A stretch of 64,000 bases of DNA from Microbulbifer harenosus (GCF_005771435.1 NZ_VANI01000005.1:124001-188000), one strand, 5' to 3'; counted from the stretch's first letter, positions 19,291 through 28,957 are shown. Notes: a model not told the origin generated them from the sequence alone. Numbers and translations are program-made.

Positions 19291-20946
19291 ATGCCCAAAA
19301 TGATTCAACTGCTGACAGCCATCCTGCTGCTAGTGCTGTCCTTCGTCGCCAACGCCCAGGACCTGACCGCCAGCGTCGACCGCAACGAACTCGCCATCAA
19401 CGAGACCTTCACCCTCACCCTGCGCTACAGCGGATCACAAAGCGGTGGCCAACCGGACTTCAACCTGCTGGAACAGGACTTCGAAGTCCTCTCCCGCCAG
19501 CAATCCAACCAGTACCGTGTATTTAACGGACGAGCGGAGAGCTTCGTCGAGTGGACTGTCGTCCTGGCGCCGTTGAAGGAAGGCAAATTGTTCGTCCCCT
19601 CCCTGCATCTCCACGGCCAGGTGTCAGACGCCATCCCCATCACCGTCAGCAAGGCCGGCGAATCCCCTAGCGGCAACAGCCGCCAGGCATTTCTCGAAGT
19701 CGAACTGGATAAAGACAAACTCTTTGTCCAGGAACAGCTGCTCGTCAAGGTCCGCCTCTACACCACCGTAGGCCTCCACGACATCGCCACCGATCCGCTG
19801 CAGATTCCCGGCGCCCACGTGGAAAAAGTGGATGAACAGCGCTACGAGCGCAGAATCCAGGGCGTAGGCCACGCCGTCTACGAACTGACTTACGCCGTTT
19901 TCCCGGAAAGCTCCGGCGAACTGCAGATCCCGGCACTGAACTATGTTGCCGTGACAGGCAGAAGAGACCCCTTCTCCCTGTTCAACCGCAATGCTCAACG
20001 TATCCGTCTGCGCTCGGAAGCTAAAACTGTAAAAGTAGAACCCAAACCGGACAGCTACAGCGGCAGCCACTGGTTACCGGCCGCGAGCCTCGGCCTGGTG
20101 CAGAGCTGGAGCAAAGATCCAGAAGAATTCAAGGTTGGGGAACCCATTACCCGGATCATCACTTTGCGCGCCGAAGGGCTGCGTGCGGCGCAACTGCCAC
20201 CGCTGCCAACGCTCAATATCGAAGGGCTAAAGGTGTACCCCGACCAGGCACAAAAAGAAGATCAAGCCGGAGCGAACGGAATCACCGGTACACGTATTGA
20301 AACCACCGCCATCGTCGCAACCAAACCAGGGCAATATCAATTACCGCCGATAACGATCACCTGGTGGGATACCAAAAATGGGCAGCAGCGTGCGACCCAG
20401 TTGCCGGCATTTCGCTTCAATGTATCTGGGGCACCCATTTTGGATTCCAGCACCCCAGGCACTAGCACCCCTGTAACCCCGGAAAGGCCTAGCGCCACTG
20501 AAGTGAAACCAGGTTTCTGGCAAAAATTAGCAATAGCGGCAATCGCTTCACACTTTTTATGGGTCATTTATTTCTTTTACTCAAAAAGAAATAAAAATAT
20601 GGAGGCACCCACCAGAGTAATAAGAAAAACGAAGAATCACGGAGATGAAGAGAAACTCATCAAGCTGATAAACACAGGGAGTCCACAAGAAATTCAGGTC
20701 GCCCTTCGGCAATGGGTTGACCGACGCTGGCCGGATACTGGAACTACGAGCCTGGAGAGCGCGGCAAACAGGCTAAACATCGGCGAGCTATCAGATGCCA
20801 TTCAAATATTGAATGATGCAACATACAAAACTCCTGCAAAACCCCTTAATCGACAGCAACTACAATTACTAGCTGGGAGGCTCCTGCACCTTAGGGATGA
20901 GGACAGGCCAGCATCAAACACACTACCCGGCCTGTTTAATGGGTGA
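19291..20946 (+). CDS. batD: BatD-like membrane protein (oxygen tolerance family)
   Basis: This 551-residue protein starts with a signal peptide (MIQLLTAILLLVLSFVANAQ, probable cut after AQ), then tandem Ig-like BatD domains that face the periplasm (LTASVDRNELAINETFTL; ERRIQGVGHAVYELTYAVF), then a membrane helix near 413-432 (AIAAIASHFLWVIYFFY) and a basic cytosolic tail of about 120 residues. This matches BatD. The start is unclear: ATG at 19291 gives a clean signal peptide, but ATG at 19222 overlaps the batBC stop (ATGGTAA), as elsewhere in this operon, and would add 23 residues partly encoded by the REP element. From about 20560 the tail is AT-richer than the rest, near the boundary with the glycan region. 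Confidence 0.88.
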   Translation: MPKMIQLLTAILLLVLSFVANAQDLTASVDRNELAINETFTLTLRYSGSQSGGQPDFNLLEQDFEVLSRQQSNQYRVFNGRAESFVEWTVVLAPLKEGKLFVPSLHLHGQVSDAIPITVSKAGESPSGNSRQAFLEVELDKDKLFVQEQLLVKVRLYTTVGLHDIATDPLQIPGAHVEKVDEQRYERRIQGVGHAVYELTYAVFPESSGELQIPALNYVAVTGRRDPFSLFNRNAQRIRLRSEAKTVKVEPKPDSYSGSHWLPAASLGLVQSWSKDPEEFKVGEPITRIITLRAEGLRAAQLPPLPTLNIEGLKVYPDQAQKEDQAGANGITGTRIETTAIVATKPGQYQLPPITITWWDTKNGQQRATQLPAFRFNVSGAPILDSSTPGTSTPVTPERPSATEVKPGFWQKLAIAAIASHFLWVIYFFYSKRNKNMEAPTRVIRKTKNHGDEEKLIKLINTGSPQEIQVALRQWVDRRWPDTGTTSLESAANRLNIGELSDAIQILNDATYKTPAKPLNRQQLQLLAGRLLHLRDEDRPASNTLPGLFNG

Positions 20947-20984
20947 TCTGGGTTTCTCTTTACCTATTCAGCAGCCACTGCTGG

Positions 20985-22079
20985 CTATCGTTTGGAAGCA
21001 AGCAGTGATTCAATGAGTGATAACGTTTGTTCGCCTGCGTGATCCCAGCTGAATAACTTCGCCCTAGCCTGGGCACGCTGTTGAAGTTCCTCGAGCAGAG
21101 CGCTATTACTCGTCAGCTCCATTAGTGCCGCGGCCATATCCTCGGCACATTCAGGGTCAACCAGTAACCCAGCATCGCAGGCAACTTCCTGCATGGCGCC
21201 ACGATTTGAGGTTATTACTGGCGTTCCCTGACTAAAAGCCTCGACAATGGGTAGCCCGAAGCCCTCATAGAGCGAAGGCATAAGTAGAGCCCTTGCGTTA
21301 CGGTACAGAGCGGGCAACTGATCGTCATGAATGTAGCCAAGCAACTCGACCCAATCCCCTAGCTCCTCCTGAGCAATAAGACTCTCCAATTCGGGCAGCC
21401 CCCAGCCTTTGCCACCGCAGATTTTTAAAGGTAACGGACGAGAGAGTCTGGATTGATAGATACGATATGCGCGCAAAAGTGCTGGAAGATTTTTCCTCGG
21501 CTCAATAGTGCCGACAAAAAGAAAATAATTTCCATCGCAGTAGGGCCCCTCCGTCGCCTCTAAAAAAGGGGCTTCGTAAATCGTGCGAATCTTGCCAGCA
21601 GTACCTGGAAACGAGTTTCGCACTTCATTGGCCGTACTGTCGGACACCGCAATCACAGCGTCTGCGAACTTAAGGGATGGGGGCATCAAGACACGCTCTA
21701 TTTGCCGCCCCAGCCGAGACATGGTCTGAGGGAATCGCTGCCACACTAAGTCATGAATTGTTACCAGCTTGGGTAGCGACTTTCCCAAACACAGCGGAAG
21801 ATGATGGCGCGGAGACCAAAATAAGTCGACTTGATCCTTGCCTGCCCAAAGAGGGAAAACAACTTGGGCATACAAAGATCCCAATCCCGCGTGCTGCATA
21901 CTGCCACAGCGCACCGTCACATTGGGCAGTCCCTCAAATTCATGTAGAAGTGGTTGATGACTATACAGGTACCAGTGGTGCTCACTGTCCAGTAGGCGCC
22001 TCATAATGGCATGCGTATATCTTCCGATCCCAGTAGTAGGAATTGAGAGCGGACGCGCATCTACAGCAATTCGGGCCAT
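20985..22079 (-). CDS. Glycosyltransferase family 4 (mannosyltransferase-like)
   Basis: This 364-residue GT-B fold enzyme transfers a sugar from a nucleotide sugar to a growing surface glycan. Visible: N-terminal VDARPL..TGIGRYTH, typical of the RfaB/MtfB-like GT4 group; FLFVGTIEPRKNLPALLRAY, the family's second-domain entry; and the donor motif LLMPSLYEGFGLPIVEAFSQG with the E-x7-E pair. Sugar specificity cannot be read from the sequence. It is last in a two-gene unit: its ATG overlaps the stop of the preceding glycosyltransferase (TAATG). It converges on batD. Lower GC than batA/B places it in the glycan region. Confidence 0.92.
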   Translation of the reverse strand: MARIAVDARPLSIPTTGIGRYTHAIMRRLLDSEHHWYLYSHQPLLHEFEGLPNVTVRCGSMQHAGLGSLYAQVVFPLWAGKDQVDLFWSPRHHLPLCLGKSLPKLVTIHDLVWQRFPQTMSRLGRQIERVLMPPSLKFADAVIAVSDSTANEVRNSFPGTAGKIRTIYEAPFLEATEGPYCDGNYFLFVGTIEPRKNLPALLRAYRIYQSRLSRPLPLKICGGKGWGLPELESLIAQEELGDWVELLGYIHDDQLPALYRNARALLMPSLYEGFGLPIVEAFSQGTPVITSNRGAMQEVACDAGLLVDPECAEDMAAALMELTSNSALLEELQQRAQARAKLFSWDHAGEQTLSLIESLLASKR

Positions 22080-23227
22080 TACGTCGCCAGCCCTCTCTCC
22101 TCAAGCACCTGTGTGTAAAGCTTTTGATACGCTGCCGCCATTCGCTCACCGGTAAATAATGACTCGTAGCGCAGCCGGCCGGCCTGCCCCATCTGCTCTG
22201 CCTTAACCGGATCATTCCACAGGTCATCCATAGCCTCGCGAAGCGCATCGGGATTTGCGGGAAGAATCACGTGCCCCGTCTCTCCATCGGCATTAACGTA
22301 GCTAGTACCCGTGCCAATTTCACAGGAAATTAGGGGTTTTCCATACATTAGACCCTCGATTAACGTTACCCCGAAAGCCTCTGACCGCAAATGGGAAGGA
22401 AAGACTACTGCCCGGCACAGCTTCATGAGCGCCGCCTTTTCTAAATCACTGATATAACCTGTGAAAACGATACTGTCCGCTCCCAGCTCATCAGCCAATA
22501 CCTTAAGTTTCGCTTGCTCAGGCCCTTTACCCGCGATAACCACCCGGTATGGTCTCCCGACAGACGCTCTAATAAGATATTCCAATCCTTTGTAATACCG
22601 CAGAACGCCGACAAATAACATGAAATCTTTACCGAAGCGTGCCTCCATGTTTAACAAGTCATTATCGGCAGGTACTGGATACTCTTGCTCAGAAATCCCT
22701 AGAGGGATTACCTCAACCTTACTTCGAAAGTCGGCCAATACAGGGCTACTATCCATATAGTTTTGTGAAGTTGCGACTATGCGGTCAGCGCGGGACAAAA
22801 ATATTTTCATCAGAGGATAATAGAGTAAGCTGAGAGCGCGTTGACGCACGATGTCCGAATGATAGGTAATGATTAGCGGACGAGACCTCCCCGCCAACAA
22901 GTAAGTCACATCGCCAAACGGCCAAGGAAAATGGAAGTGCAATAACTTGGCCTTTAACCGGAACAGCCTCCTCACCAAGCCGGGCCCAATACAACAGGAC
23001 GCAACTGACACCCAGCGCCGCTCTGCCAACACCGGAAGTTTCCCATCAAGCATCCTTTGCCCAGGATCCTTTGCGAGAGTCAATACACCGCTGCCGTGCG
23101 TATTTTGTGCGAGCTCAAGAACAACTTGCTCAAGCCCACCCTTTGACTCAGGGTAAAAAGTTCTGTAACAGTGAAGGATTCGAAGTTCGGAACGCAAAGA
23201 AAGTTCTCTTTCAGGAAGACTCAACAC
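22079..23227 (-). CDS. Glycosyltransferase family 4 (WcaI/PimB-like)
   Basis: This is a GT-B glycosyltransferase of about 382 residues. Conserved parts: RILHCYRTFYPESKGGLEQVV (acceptor-side glycine loop), ITYHSDIVRQ, MLFVGVLRYYKGLEYLIRA, VIAGKGPEQAKL, VFPSHLRSEAFGVTLIEGL with the catalytic E-x7-E, and an end resembling WcaI/GT4 enzymes. The start is uncertain: GTG at 23227 is given; TTG at 23257 or TTG at 23194 are alternatives, since no ATG precedes the first conserved residue. It is followed with one-base overlap by another GT4 and is divergent from the glycosyltransferase at 23296, so the about 70-base gap must contain two promoters. Confidence 0.88.
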   Translation of the reverse strand: MLSLPERELSLRSELRILHCYRTFYPESKGGLEQVVLELAQNTHGSGVLTLAKDPGQRMLDGKLPVLAERRWVSVASCCIGPGLVRRLFRLKAKLLHFHFPWPFGDVTYLLAGRSRPLIITYHSDIVRQRALSLLYYPLMKIFLSRADRIVATSQNYMDSSPVLADFRSKVEVIPLGISEQEYPVPADNDLLNMEARFGKDFMLFVGVLRYYKGLEYLIRASVGRPYRVVIAGKGPEQAKLKVLADELGADSIVFTGYISDLEKAALMKLCRAVVFPSHLRSEAFGVTLIEGLMYGKPLISCEIGTGTSYVNADGETGHVILPANPDALREAMDDLWNDPVKAEQMGQAGRLRYESLFTGERMAAAYQKLYTQVLEERGLAT

Positions 23228-23295
23228 GCAATGATAACCTATTGTTTTAAAAAGCAATAATGTATATTTGCGCCTTCAGCACTATCGGGGTCAAC

Positions 23296-24543
23296 ATGAA
23301 GATTCTCTTCGTTACCATGCAATTTGGTCCAGGATACAATCAAGGGACTGAACGCTACATCCGCAACCTTGGAAAAGAACTCATAGCATATGGCTGCGAA
23401 GTCTCTGTAGCCGGGGGAGACCCCGAAGGAAGAGGTCACAGCGGAGGTGTATGGAATAGTATCCCATACAAAACCTTATCAACGCTTGGATGGACTGCCG
23501 TCAAAGGTGCGCCAATAGAGGCATATATTGAACTATTAAAGCAAGAAAAGCCTGACATACTCCATTTGGTTAATCCAGGTCATATTGGAGTAAACATAGT
23601 ATATGCCGCGCGCGCATTGAACATACCCTACATCATATCAGTTACTGATTTCTGGTGGCTCTGCCCAAAACAAACCCTCACATTGAGTGACGGCAACCTT
23701 TGCCATGGTTTTACAGAAGAATTTACTTGCTTAAAGTGTATTGCCAAAACACATCGCAACCCTACTATCAACTTCGCAGCAAAAACAGAGATTGGAGCCC
23801 ATCTCACTGCACAACTTATTAAAAGCAAAAATATAGAATCTGGCGAAAGCACGCTCTGGGATAATAGAAAGCAAACTTTACACGATATCCTTAAAGAAGC
23901 TCACGCAGTCATATGTCTATCCAAAACCGGCCAAAGCTTATTAGAAGAGTATTTTAAACTACAGAACTGCAAATATCTTCCTGCAGGGCTATCTGCCCAA
24001 TGGTTCGAGCCGAAAACAACCGCTAGCGTAACGGGCGATACATTTAGCATTGGTTTCCTAGGCGCACTATCACCTCACAAGGGCCTTCACATAATTACAC
24101 AAGCATTAAAAGCCCTTAATAACGAAAAGATTCACTTAATAGTCGCAGGCAAAAAAGCTCTACCTACTTATGCAGACAGGGAACTTCAAAGATACAAAAA
24201 GACGACATACTTAGGAGAAATTCAAGAAGAGGAAACGACGCCCCTCATGGACAAGCTAGACCTTCTGGTTTTGCCGTCATTGTGGCCAGAAAACCAGCCG
24301 CAAGTACTGTTAGAGGCAGGGGCAAGGAACATTCCAGTGATTGCAAGCGACATCCCCGGTTGCGCTGAACTTTTAGACCAAGCGGCACTATTCCCAATGG
24401 GAAATCATGAGGCTCTCAGCAAACTTATTGAGGCAATAACTAACAAAAAAATTGTTGCTCCAAAGCCCGACGTCGCAGCAAGCGCCAAAGACATTGCAAG
24501 AGAAATAATCAAAGAATACATATCAATGGTAAAAAAAACGTAA
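23296..24543 (+). CDS. Glycosyltransferase family 4
   Basis: This 415-residue GT4 enzyme starts with MKILFVTMQFGPGYNQGTE, giving the classic N-terminal beta strand and loop. Other landmarks: PYIISVTDFWWLCPKQTL, a four-cysteine patch (LC..C..CLKC) near 135-165 that may bind metal or stabilise the fold, FSIGFLGALSPHKGLHIITQAL, and LLVLPSLWPENQPQVLLEAGA, where the family's usual E-x7-E reads as ENQPQVLLE. ATG at 23296 is preferred over an in-frame ATG 12 codons upstream on family fit. It is markedly AT-richer than the flanking housekeeping genes. It is the only plus-strand gene of the glycan region and runs convergently into the ABC transporter ATPase. Confidence 0.9.
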   Translation: MKILFVTMQFGPGYNQGTERYIRNLGKELIAYGCEVSVAGGDPEGRGHSGGVWNSIPYKTLSTLGWTAVKGAPIEAYIELLKQEKPDILHLVNPGHIGVNIVYAARALNIPYIISVTDFWWLCPKQTLTLSDGNLCHGFTEEFTCLKCIAKTHRNPTINFAAKTEIGAHLTAQLIKSKNIESGESTLWDNRKQTLHDILKEAHAVICLSKTGQSLLEEYFKLQNCKYLPAGLSAQWFEPKTTASVTGDTFSIGFLGALSPHKGLHIITQALKALNNEKIHLIVAGKKALPTYADRELQRYKKTTYLGEIQEEETTPLMDKLDLLVLPSLWPENQPQVLLEAGARNIPVIASDIPGCAELLDQAALFPMGNHEALSKLIEAITNKKIVAPKPDVAASAKDIAREIIKEYISMVKKT

Positions 24544-24619
24544 TCTTTCCACGCGGCCACAGGTAGCTAAAAAAGATCAAACAAACACTGTTTACCATAG
24601 GCCGCCGCTACCCCTCCTC

Positions 24620-25363
24620 CTATCCCCCAAAATATGCGCTACAAACGTCGCTAGCACTCCCATCCATTCTGATACGGCCGTGTTCAAGCCAAATTGCCCG
24701 ATTACACATATTCAAAATCAAGTCTTTTGAATGGCTAGCAATAACAACAATCTTACTCGAGGACACAAGTTCAGACATACGAGATTCAGCCTTTTGCTTG
24801 AAACCCTCATCACCTACGGACAGCCACTCATCCATAATCAATATATCGGGGCGAACAATCGTAGAGACCGAGAAAGCCAAACGCAGATGCATACCCGAGG
24901 AATACGTACGAACGGGCATATCAATAAAATCACCAAGTTCTGCAAAGTCGATTATATTATCGAGTGCAGCGTCAATCTTCCTGCGTGACAACCCCAGCAA
25001 TGCTCCCCTGATATATATATTTTCCCTACCAGTTGCTTCCTGATCTATACCAAGAGAAATATCAATAAGCGAGCCGACGGCCCCTCGGATTGAAACCTCA
25101 CCTTCTGTAGGAGAATAGACACCACTCAACACTCGAAGCAAGGTGCTCTTTCCTGCTCCATTATGTCCAACCAAACCAACACATTCGCCTTCACTGAACT
25201 CAAAGCTCAAATCCTCAAGCGCCCTGACAATTACCCGCCCCTGGCCATCCGCCGAAATCTGGCCACCCGTTGCAACTTGCATCAAGCGCTTCTTAAGAGA
25301 TCGCCCCCCCGCGTTATAAATAGGAAAGTCAACAGACGCGTTTTTAAAGTCAATAACAGTCAT
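24620..25363 (-). CDS. ABC exporter ATPase for surface polysaccharide (Wzt/TagH class)
   Basis: A 247-residue ATPase that would power export of a finished lipid-linked glycan across the inner membrane with the adjacent permease. Walker A GHNGAGKST (66-74), signature YSSGM, Walker B ILIMDEWLSVGD, and the switch histidine in VIASHS are all present. The long insertion before Walker A and the EWLSVGD motif mark the polysaccharide/teichoate subclass. It lacks the extra C-terminal carbohydrate-binding domain of E. coli O9a Wzt, so chain-end recognition by that mechanism is not expected. ATG at 25363 is used; a TTG two codons upstream is possible. It starts 12 bases after the permease stop and ends the minus-strand glycan operon. 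Confidence 0.93.
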   Translation of the reverse strand: MTVIDFKNASVDFPIYNAGGRSLKKRLMQVATGGQISADGQGRVIVRALEDLSFEFSEGECVGLVGHNGAGKSTLLRVLSGVYSPTEGEVSIRGAVGSLIDISLGIDQEATGRENIYIRGALLGLSRRKIDAALDNIIDFAELGDFIDMPVRTYSSGMHLRLAFSVSTIVRPDILIMDEWLSVGDEGFKQKAESRMSELVSSSKIVVIASHSKDLILNMCNRAIWLEHGRIRMDGSASDVCSAYFGG

Positions 25364-25375
25364 TCTCAAGCAACC

Positions 25376-26200
25376 TTAAAGCCAATAGGGCAAACGTTTT
25401 CTATATCGGCCGTAGAAGAAAATAGCAACAACCCAACCAGAGACTGCCAAAAAGGTCGACACAAGCCAATTGTCAAAAGATGGCACCTGTCCTAATAGCG
25501 GAGACCTAACTACTTCAATCAAATGAAAGACGGGATTGAAATCCAATATGAAACTGCCAGCCCTCTCGGGCAAAAGCTTCGGCATCCAAATAATCGGAGT
25601 TAAATAGAAAAGAACCTGTAAAGCGCTCGATACAATCTGCGGCAAATCTCTGTATCTCGCGCAGACGACACCAAGCATCAAGCCCAACCAAGCCAGATTA
25701 ACCAACAACAAAAGAAAGCCCGGGACGACAAAGATAACATTCGCATTAAAGCTGCCCCCCAGAACTAACAAAACAACAGGAAAAATAATAATATTGTGAA
25801 ACAATATTATACAGTTTCTCCAAATCATTCTTAGGGTATGCACAAACAGTGGGATCGGCAACTGCTTGATAATTCCCTGCGCAGAAACGAATTCTGAACA
25901 CCCCTCCGTCACTACAGACGATATAAATGTCCACAAAATTATTCCGGCGGCCAAAAATGGTAAAAACTCAACCATAGGGGAATTAAAAAGTTTGCCAAAC
26001 ACCAAGCCGATTGTCCCGATCATAATCCCCATGCTAATGGTCAACCAAAATGGGCCGAGCGCCGACCTACGATAGCGCTGCCGCACATCCTGCCAGCCCA
26101 GAGCTCCCACCAAGGAGATCCGCTTAAACGCGCTAGCGATATCGGTTAATGTTCCAGTACTAAACTGCATAAACCACATCTTCAATAATATAAAAACCAA
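25376..26200 (-). CDS. ABC exporter permease for surface polysaccharide (Wzm class)
   Basis: This 274-residue ABC-2 type permease has the family's amphipathic entry LGWQDVRQRYRRSALGPFW followed by about six membrane segments (GIMIGTIGLVFGKLF; FLPFLAAGIILWTFISSVV; NCIILFHNIIIFPVVLLVLGG; VPGFLLLLVNLAWLGLMLGVV; and the C-terminal VSTFLAVSGWVVAIFFYG). It should form the dimeric channel for the product built by the nearby transferases. A TTG at 26200 with AAGGG upstream is given; ATGs at 26179 and 26170 are possible. A 90-base gap separates it from the sulfatase-fold gene; the ATPase gene follows immediately. Confidence 0.92.
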   Translation of the reverse strand: MVFILLKMWFMQFSTGTLTDIASAFKRISLVGALGWQDVRQRYRRSALGPFWLTISMGIMIGTIGLVFGKLFNSPMVEFLPFLAAGIILWTFISSVVTEGCSEFVSAQGIIKQLPIPLFVHTLRMIWRNCIILFHNIIIFPVVLLVLGGSFNANVIFVVPGFLLLLVNLAWLGLMLGVVCARYRDLPQIVSSALQVLFYLTPIIWMPKLLPERAGSFILDFNPVFHLIEVVRSPLLGQVPSFDNWLVSTFLAVSGWVVAIFFYGRYRKRLPYWL

Positions 26201-26290
26201 ACATTCCCTTAAGAAGAAGCACCGCCGAGCAGTCTGTCGTCATGGTACTAACTCTTGGAAACACCCAAAGGCTCACCAAAATTTCAGCCA

Positions 26291-28957
26291 TCAAGAATTA
26301 ACGCGATCAACACCCACCGAAAACCAATCACACCAGGACACTTCATTCCCCTTATCTACGATAATCTCAAGTAGCTGGTGACTTTCAGTGCTAAGCGTAA
26401 CAAGTTCATTGAATTTTCGATCAATAGCCCCCTCGAAAACATTTTTTCCATCTAGCTTAATGGTTAAGCCAACCAACCCAGCTTCACGTCCAGGTTCATT
26501 AAGGACGCGACAATGAGCGGACAAAGGATCTATTCGAGGAGTCAAAGTAAGAGACTTGGACCCAGAAACATCAACTTTCATTTTGGCCGACACACTCTCA
26601 CTAGGATGCATAAATATCTGATGATCCGGATGAACACGAAATGGACCGTAACCAATCTCCTCATCTACCACCCTACTTAACAGCCAATCAAGCGCTTCGC
26701 GCCGTCTGGAAGAGCTAGACGCGCCTTCGGGGTAGATCTTTTTAAGTGATTTTAAATCGTCCGCGAAGAAATCACGGTGGAAGCGTGGCTCTACCTCAAA
26801 GGAAAGATCAACATCCTCCTGCCCCTGTTCGCATTGAGGAGAATCGCACTGCAATTGAACGATCTTAAGGTTTATAGAGGGGCAGTTTTCACCAAGTCCA
26901 TAAGCTTCAAATTTAAAATCTTTCAAGCCAGCTGTGCTAAACGTTGCCAACCTAAACGCGCCACGTTGCATTGGCGCGCGATATATTTCACGACCACCAC
27001 CTTTAACAGAAATCCCTGCGGCCGCTTGACCCGTCACCTCGTGCTCAGCGCAACTTCTCAACATAGCGCGATCTAAGTAGGGACGAATCGAAATCTTCCG
27101 TACACCTCCAGCCCCCCTAAAGGTAGAGAATTGCGTATCACTATCAAGCTTGAGTACGCTATCCGAAGAAAACGCAGCCCCACCAACATGAAAGCGCTTG
27201 AGAGTGTCAGCAATTTTTGCTGGACGGGATATAACTGTGCGAACGCTCGAATCAATCTCCGCGCCCGTCGTCATATTCAGGATAGATAGTTGTTCATACT
27301 GCTGCTTTATTTTTAATTTTTCTTCTGCGGAAATCTCGCTATCAGCCTGAATTACCCCCATAACTGCATTCGCGAGAAAAAAATCCGGCATCGGTAAGTT
27401 TGCCGATCGAAAAACAAGACCAGGAATTAAATATGAACTTGTTTTTCCCGGCAGATCGATTGTAGAAAAATTGGACCAAAATCTATATGGGGGCAATTGC
27501 TCTTCTGGCTTTAATCCATTTTTAAAGCAAAGCGATTTATACACACTTGGCAATGCAGGCATATGGTCCCCAAAGAAAACTACCAACGTTGGCCGTTCCC
27601 GACGCCTAAGCGCATCAATCAGGTATCCGTAAGCAGAGTCAGCATCTCGAGCTCGCGCCAAGTAATCGGTAAAAATTTTTGCTGCTTCAGGATTCAACAT
27701 ATCTGGGACAGGCAAGCCCTCACTGGTATTTCCCGTCGCCGCACCCCAGGGCCCGTGATTATCCATGGTAATCGCTTCCACAAATGTGGGGCCATTCGCA
27801 GAATCCAACTGCGATAGCACTGCCTTGACTAGAGACAGGTCACTCACATGCCCCCTAATGGATTCGTCTCGATCGGATAAAAATGCGTTAATATCCAGAA
27901 AGGTTTGAAAACCCAAACGCCCCATTGCTGTATTTCGGTTCCAAAAACCACCCTTATTCGGGTGTATCGCAACAGTGTTGTATCCCTGCTCTGCTAACAC
28001 TCGCGGCATTGCCGCAATATTTTTCTTCAACAAGTCATAGTAAGCAAACATCGAATGAGGGAAGGCGCTGATTGGCACTCCCGACAATGACTCAAATTCA
28101 CTCTGCAGTGTCCGCCCACCAAAAACCGGCACCTCTAGCTCCCCTCCGCGCGGGCTCCCGAGGCTAGAAATATTCGGCAAAACCGGCGTTTCAGGCATGC
28201 CACAAAGCTTGCCTGGCATAAACAAGGACTCACTCTGAACCATCACAATGTCGGGCCGAAAATCTGGCGTGACCGATAGTCGCTCGAGCGCGCTTCGGGC
28301 CGCGATGACCCGAGGTTCGACCCAAAATTTCTCGGCCAATGCAATATCGGGTTCTACCACGATACTCTCTTGGGACATTCTTCCGAGAAGCATATTTCCA
28401 ATAATACCCGCATTTGCAGCACCACTATTTTGCTGGAAAAACTCCCACCCGAGAGCAGGAATAACGGCGGGAGTCCGATAAAATCCCGAAAATAGAAACA
28501 GCGCCCCCCCAACCAAGGCAACAGAAACGCGCGATAAATATGAGGATTTAGCAACACCTTTTAGGAAATAAGAAACAAGGAAAAGTGCTAGTGCCGATGC
28601 CACAATAAAAACAAAAAATGTCGTCGAGACAAACCCGAAAACCAACTCAGGACTCTCAGCGACCGAGGAAATCACTGACAGATCAGCATACACCAGACTT
28701 TCGCCAAGAAACTCAGCCTTTACTCTTCCTGCATAATGAACAACAGAAACTAGGAGTACCGTAACAAGCAAACCAACAGTCATCCGCCCACTAACACACC
28801 AAATTGAAAATAGAAAAGCCAGCGGCAACAAAAGATTTAGCAAATGCGCAATGTAAGGCGACCCTATCGAAACATACGGATCAGACGCTACAACGAAGAG
28901 CCATAAAAAAACCAGCAAGAATAAGCAAGACAGGAAATTCCGAACCGACAATTTCAC
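26291..28957 (-). CDS. LTA synthase-like membrane sulfatase-fold transferase (phosphoglycerol transferase family)
   Basis: This 888-residue protein has five membrane segments in the first 170 residues, then an alkaline phosphatase/sulfatase-fold domain (about 235-560) and a long C-terminal region with no family I recognise. The fold shows DIVMVQSESLF (metal ligand), FGGRTLQSEFESLSG with the likely nucleophile Thr283 as in LtaS/OpgB, AITMDNHGPWG, and VVFFGDHMPALP (metal ligands). Such enzymes move phosphoglycerol or phosphoethanolamine onto glycans from lipid donors at the outer face of the inner membrane. Placed between glycosyltransferases and the exporter, it probably decorates or extends the glycan (inference). 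A GTG start with GAGGG six bases upstream is used. Confidence 0.85.
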   Translation of the reverse strand: MKLSVRNFLSCLFLLVFLWLFVVASDPYVSIGSPYIAHLLNLLLPLAFLFSIWCVSGRMTVGLLVTVLLVSVVHYAGRVKAEFLGESLVYADLSVISSVAESPELVFGFVSTTFFVFIVASALALFLVSYFLKGVAKSSYLSRVSVALVGGALFLFSGFYRTPAVIPALGWEFFQQNSGAANAGIIGNMLLGRMSQESIVVEPDIALAEKFWVEPRVIAARSALERLSVTPDFRPDIVMVQSESLFMPGKLCGMPETPVLPNISSLGSPRGGELEVPVFGGRTLQSEFESLSGVPISAFPHSMFAYYDLLKKNIAAMPRVLAEQGYNTVAIHPNKGGFWNRNTAMGRLGFQTFLDINAFLSDRDESIRGHVSDLSLVKAVLSQLDSANGPTFVEAITMDNHGPWGAATGNTSEGLPVPDMLNPEAAKIFTDYLARARDADSAYGYLIDALRRRERPTLVVFFGDHMPALPSVYKSLCFKNGLKPEEQLPPYRFWSNFSTIDLPGKTSSYLIPGLVFRSANLPMPDFFLANAVMGVIQADSEISAEEKLKIKQQYEQLSILNMTTGAEIDSSVRTVISRPAKIADTLKRFHVGGAAFSSDSVLKLDSDTQFSTFRGAGGVRKISIRPYLDRAMLRSCAEHEVTGQAAAGISVKGGGREIYRAPMQRGAFRLATFSTAGLKDFKFEAYGLGENCPSINLKIVQLQCDSPQCEQGQEDVDLSFEVEPRFHRDFFADDLKSLKKIYPEGASSSSRRREALDWLLSRVVDEEIGYGPFRVHPDHQIFMHPSESVSAKMKVDVSGSKSLTLTPRIDPLSAHCRVLNEPGREAGLVGLTIKLDGKNVFEGAIDRKFNELVTLSTESHQLLEIIVDKGNEVSWCDWFSVGVDRVNS

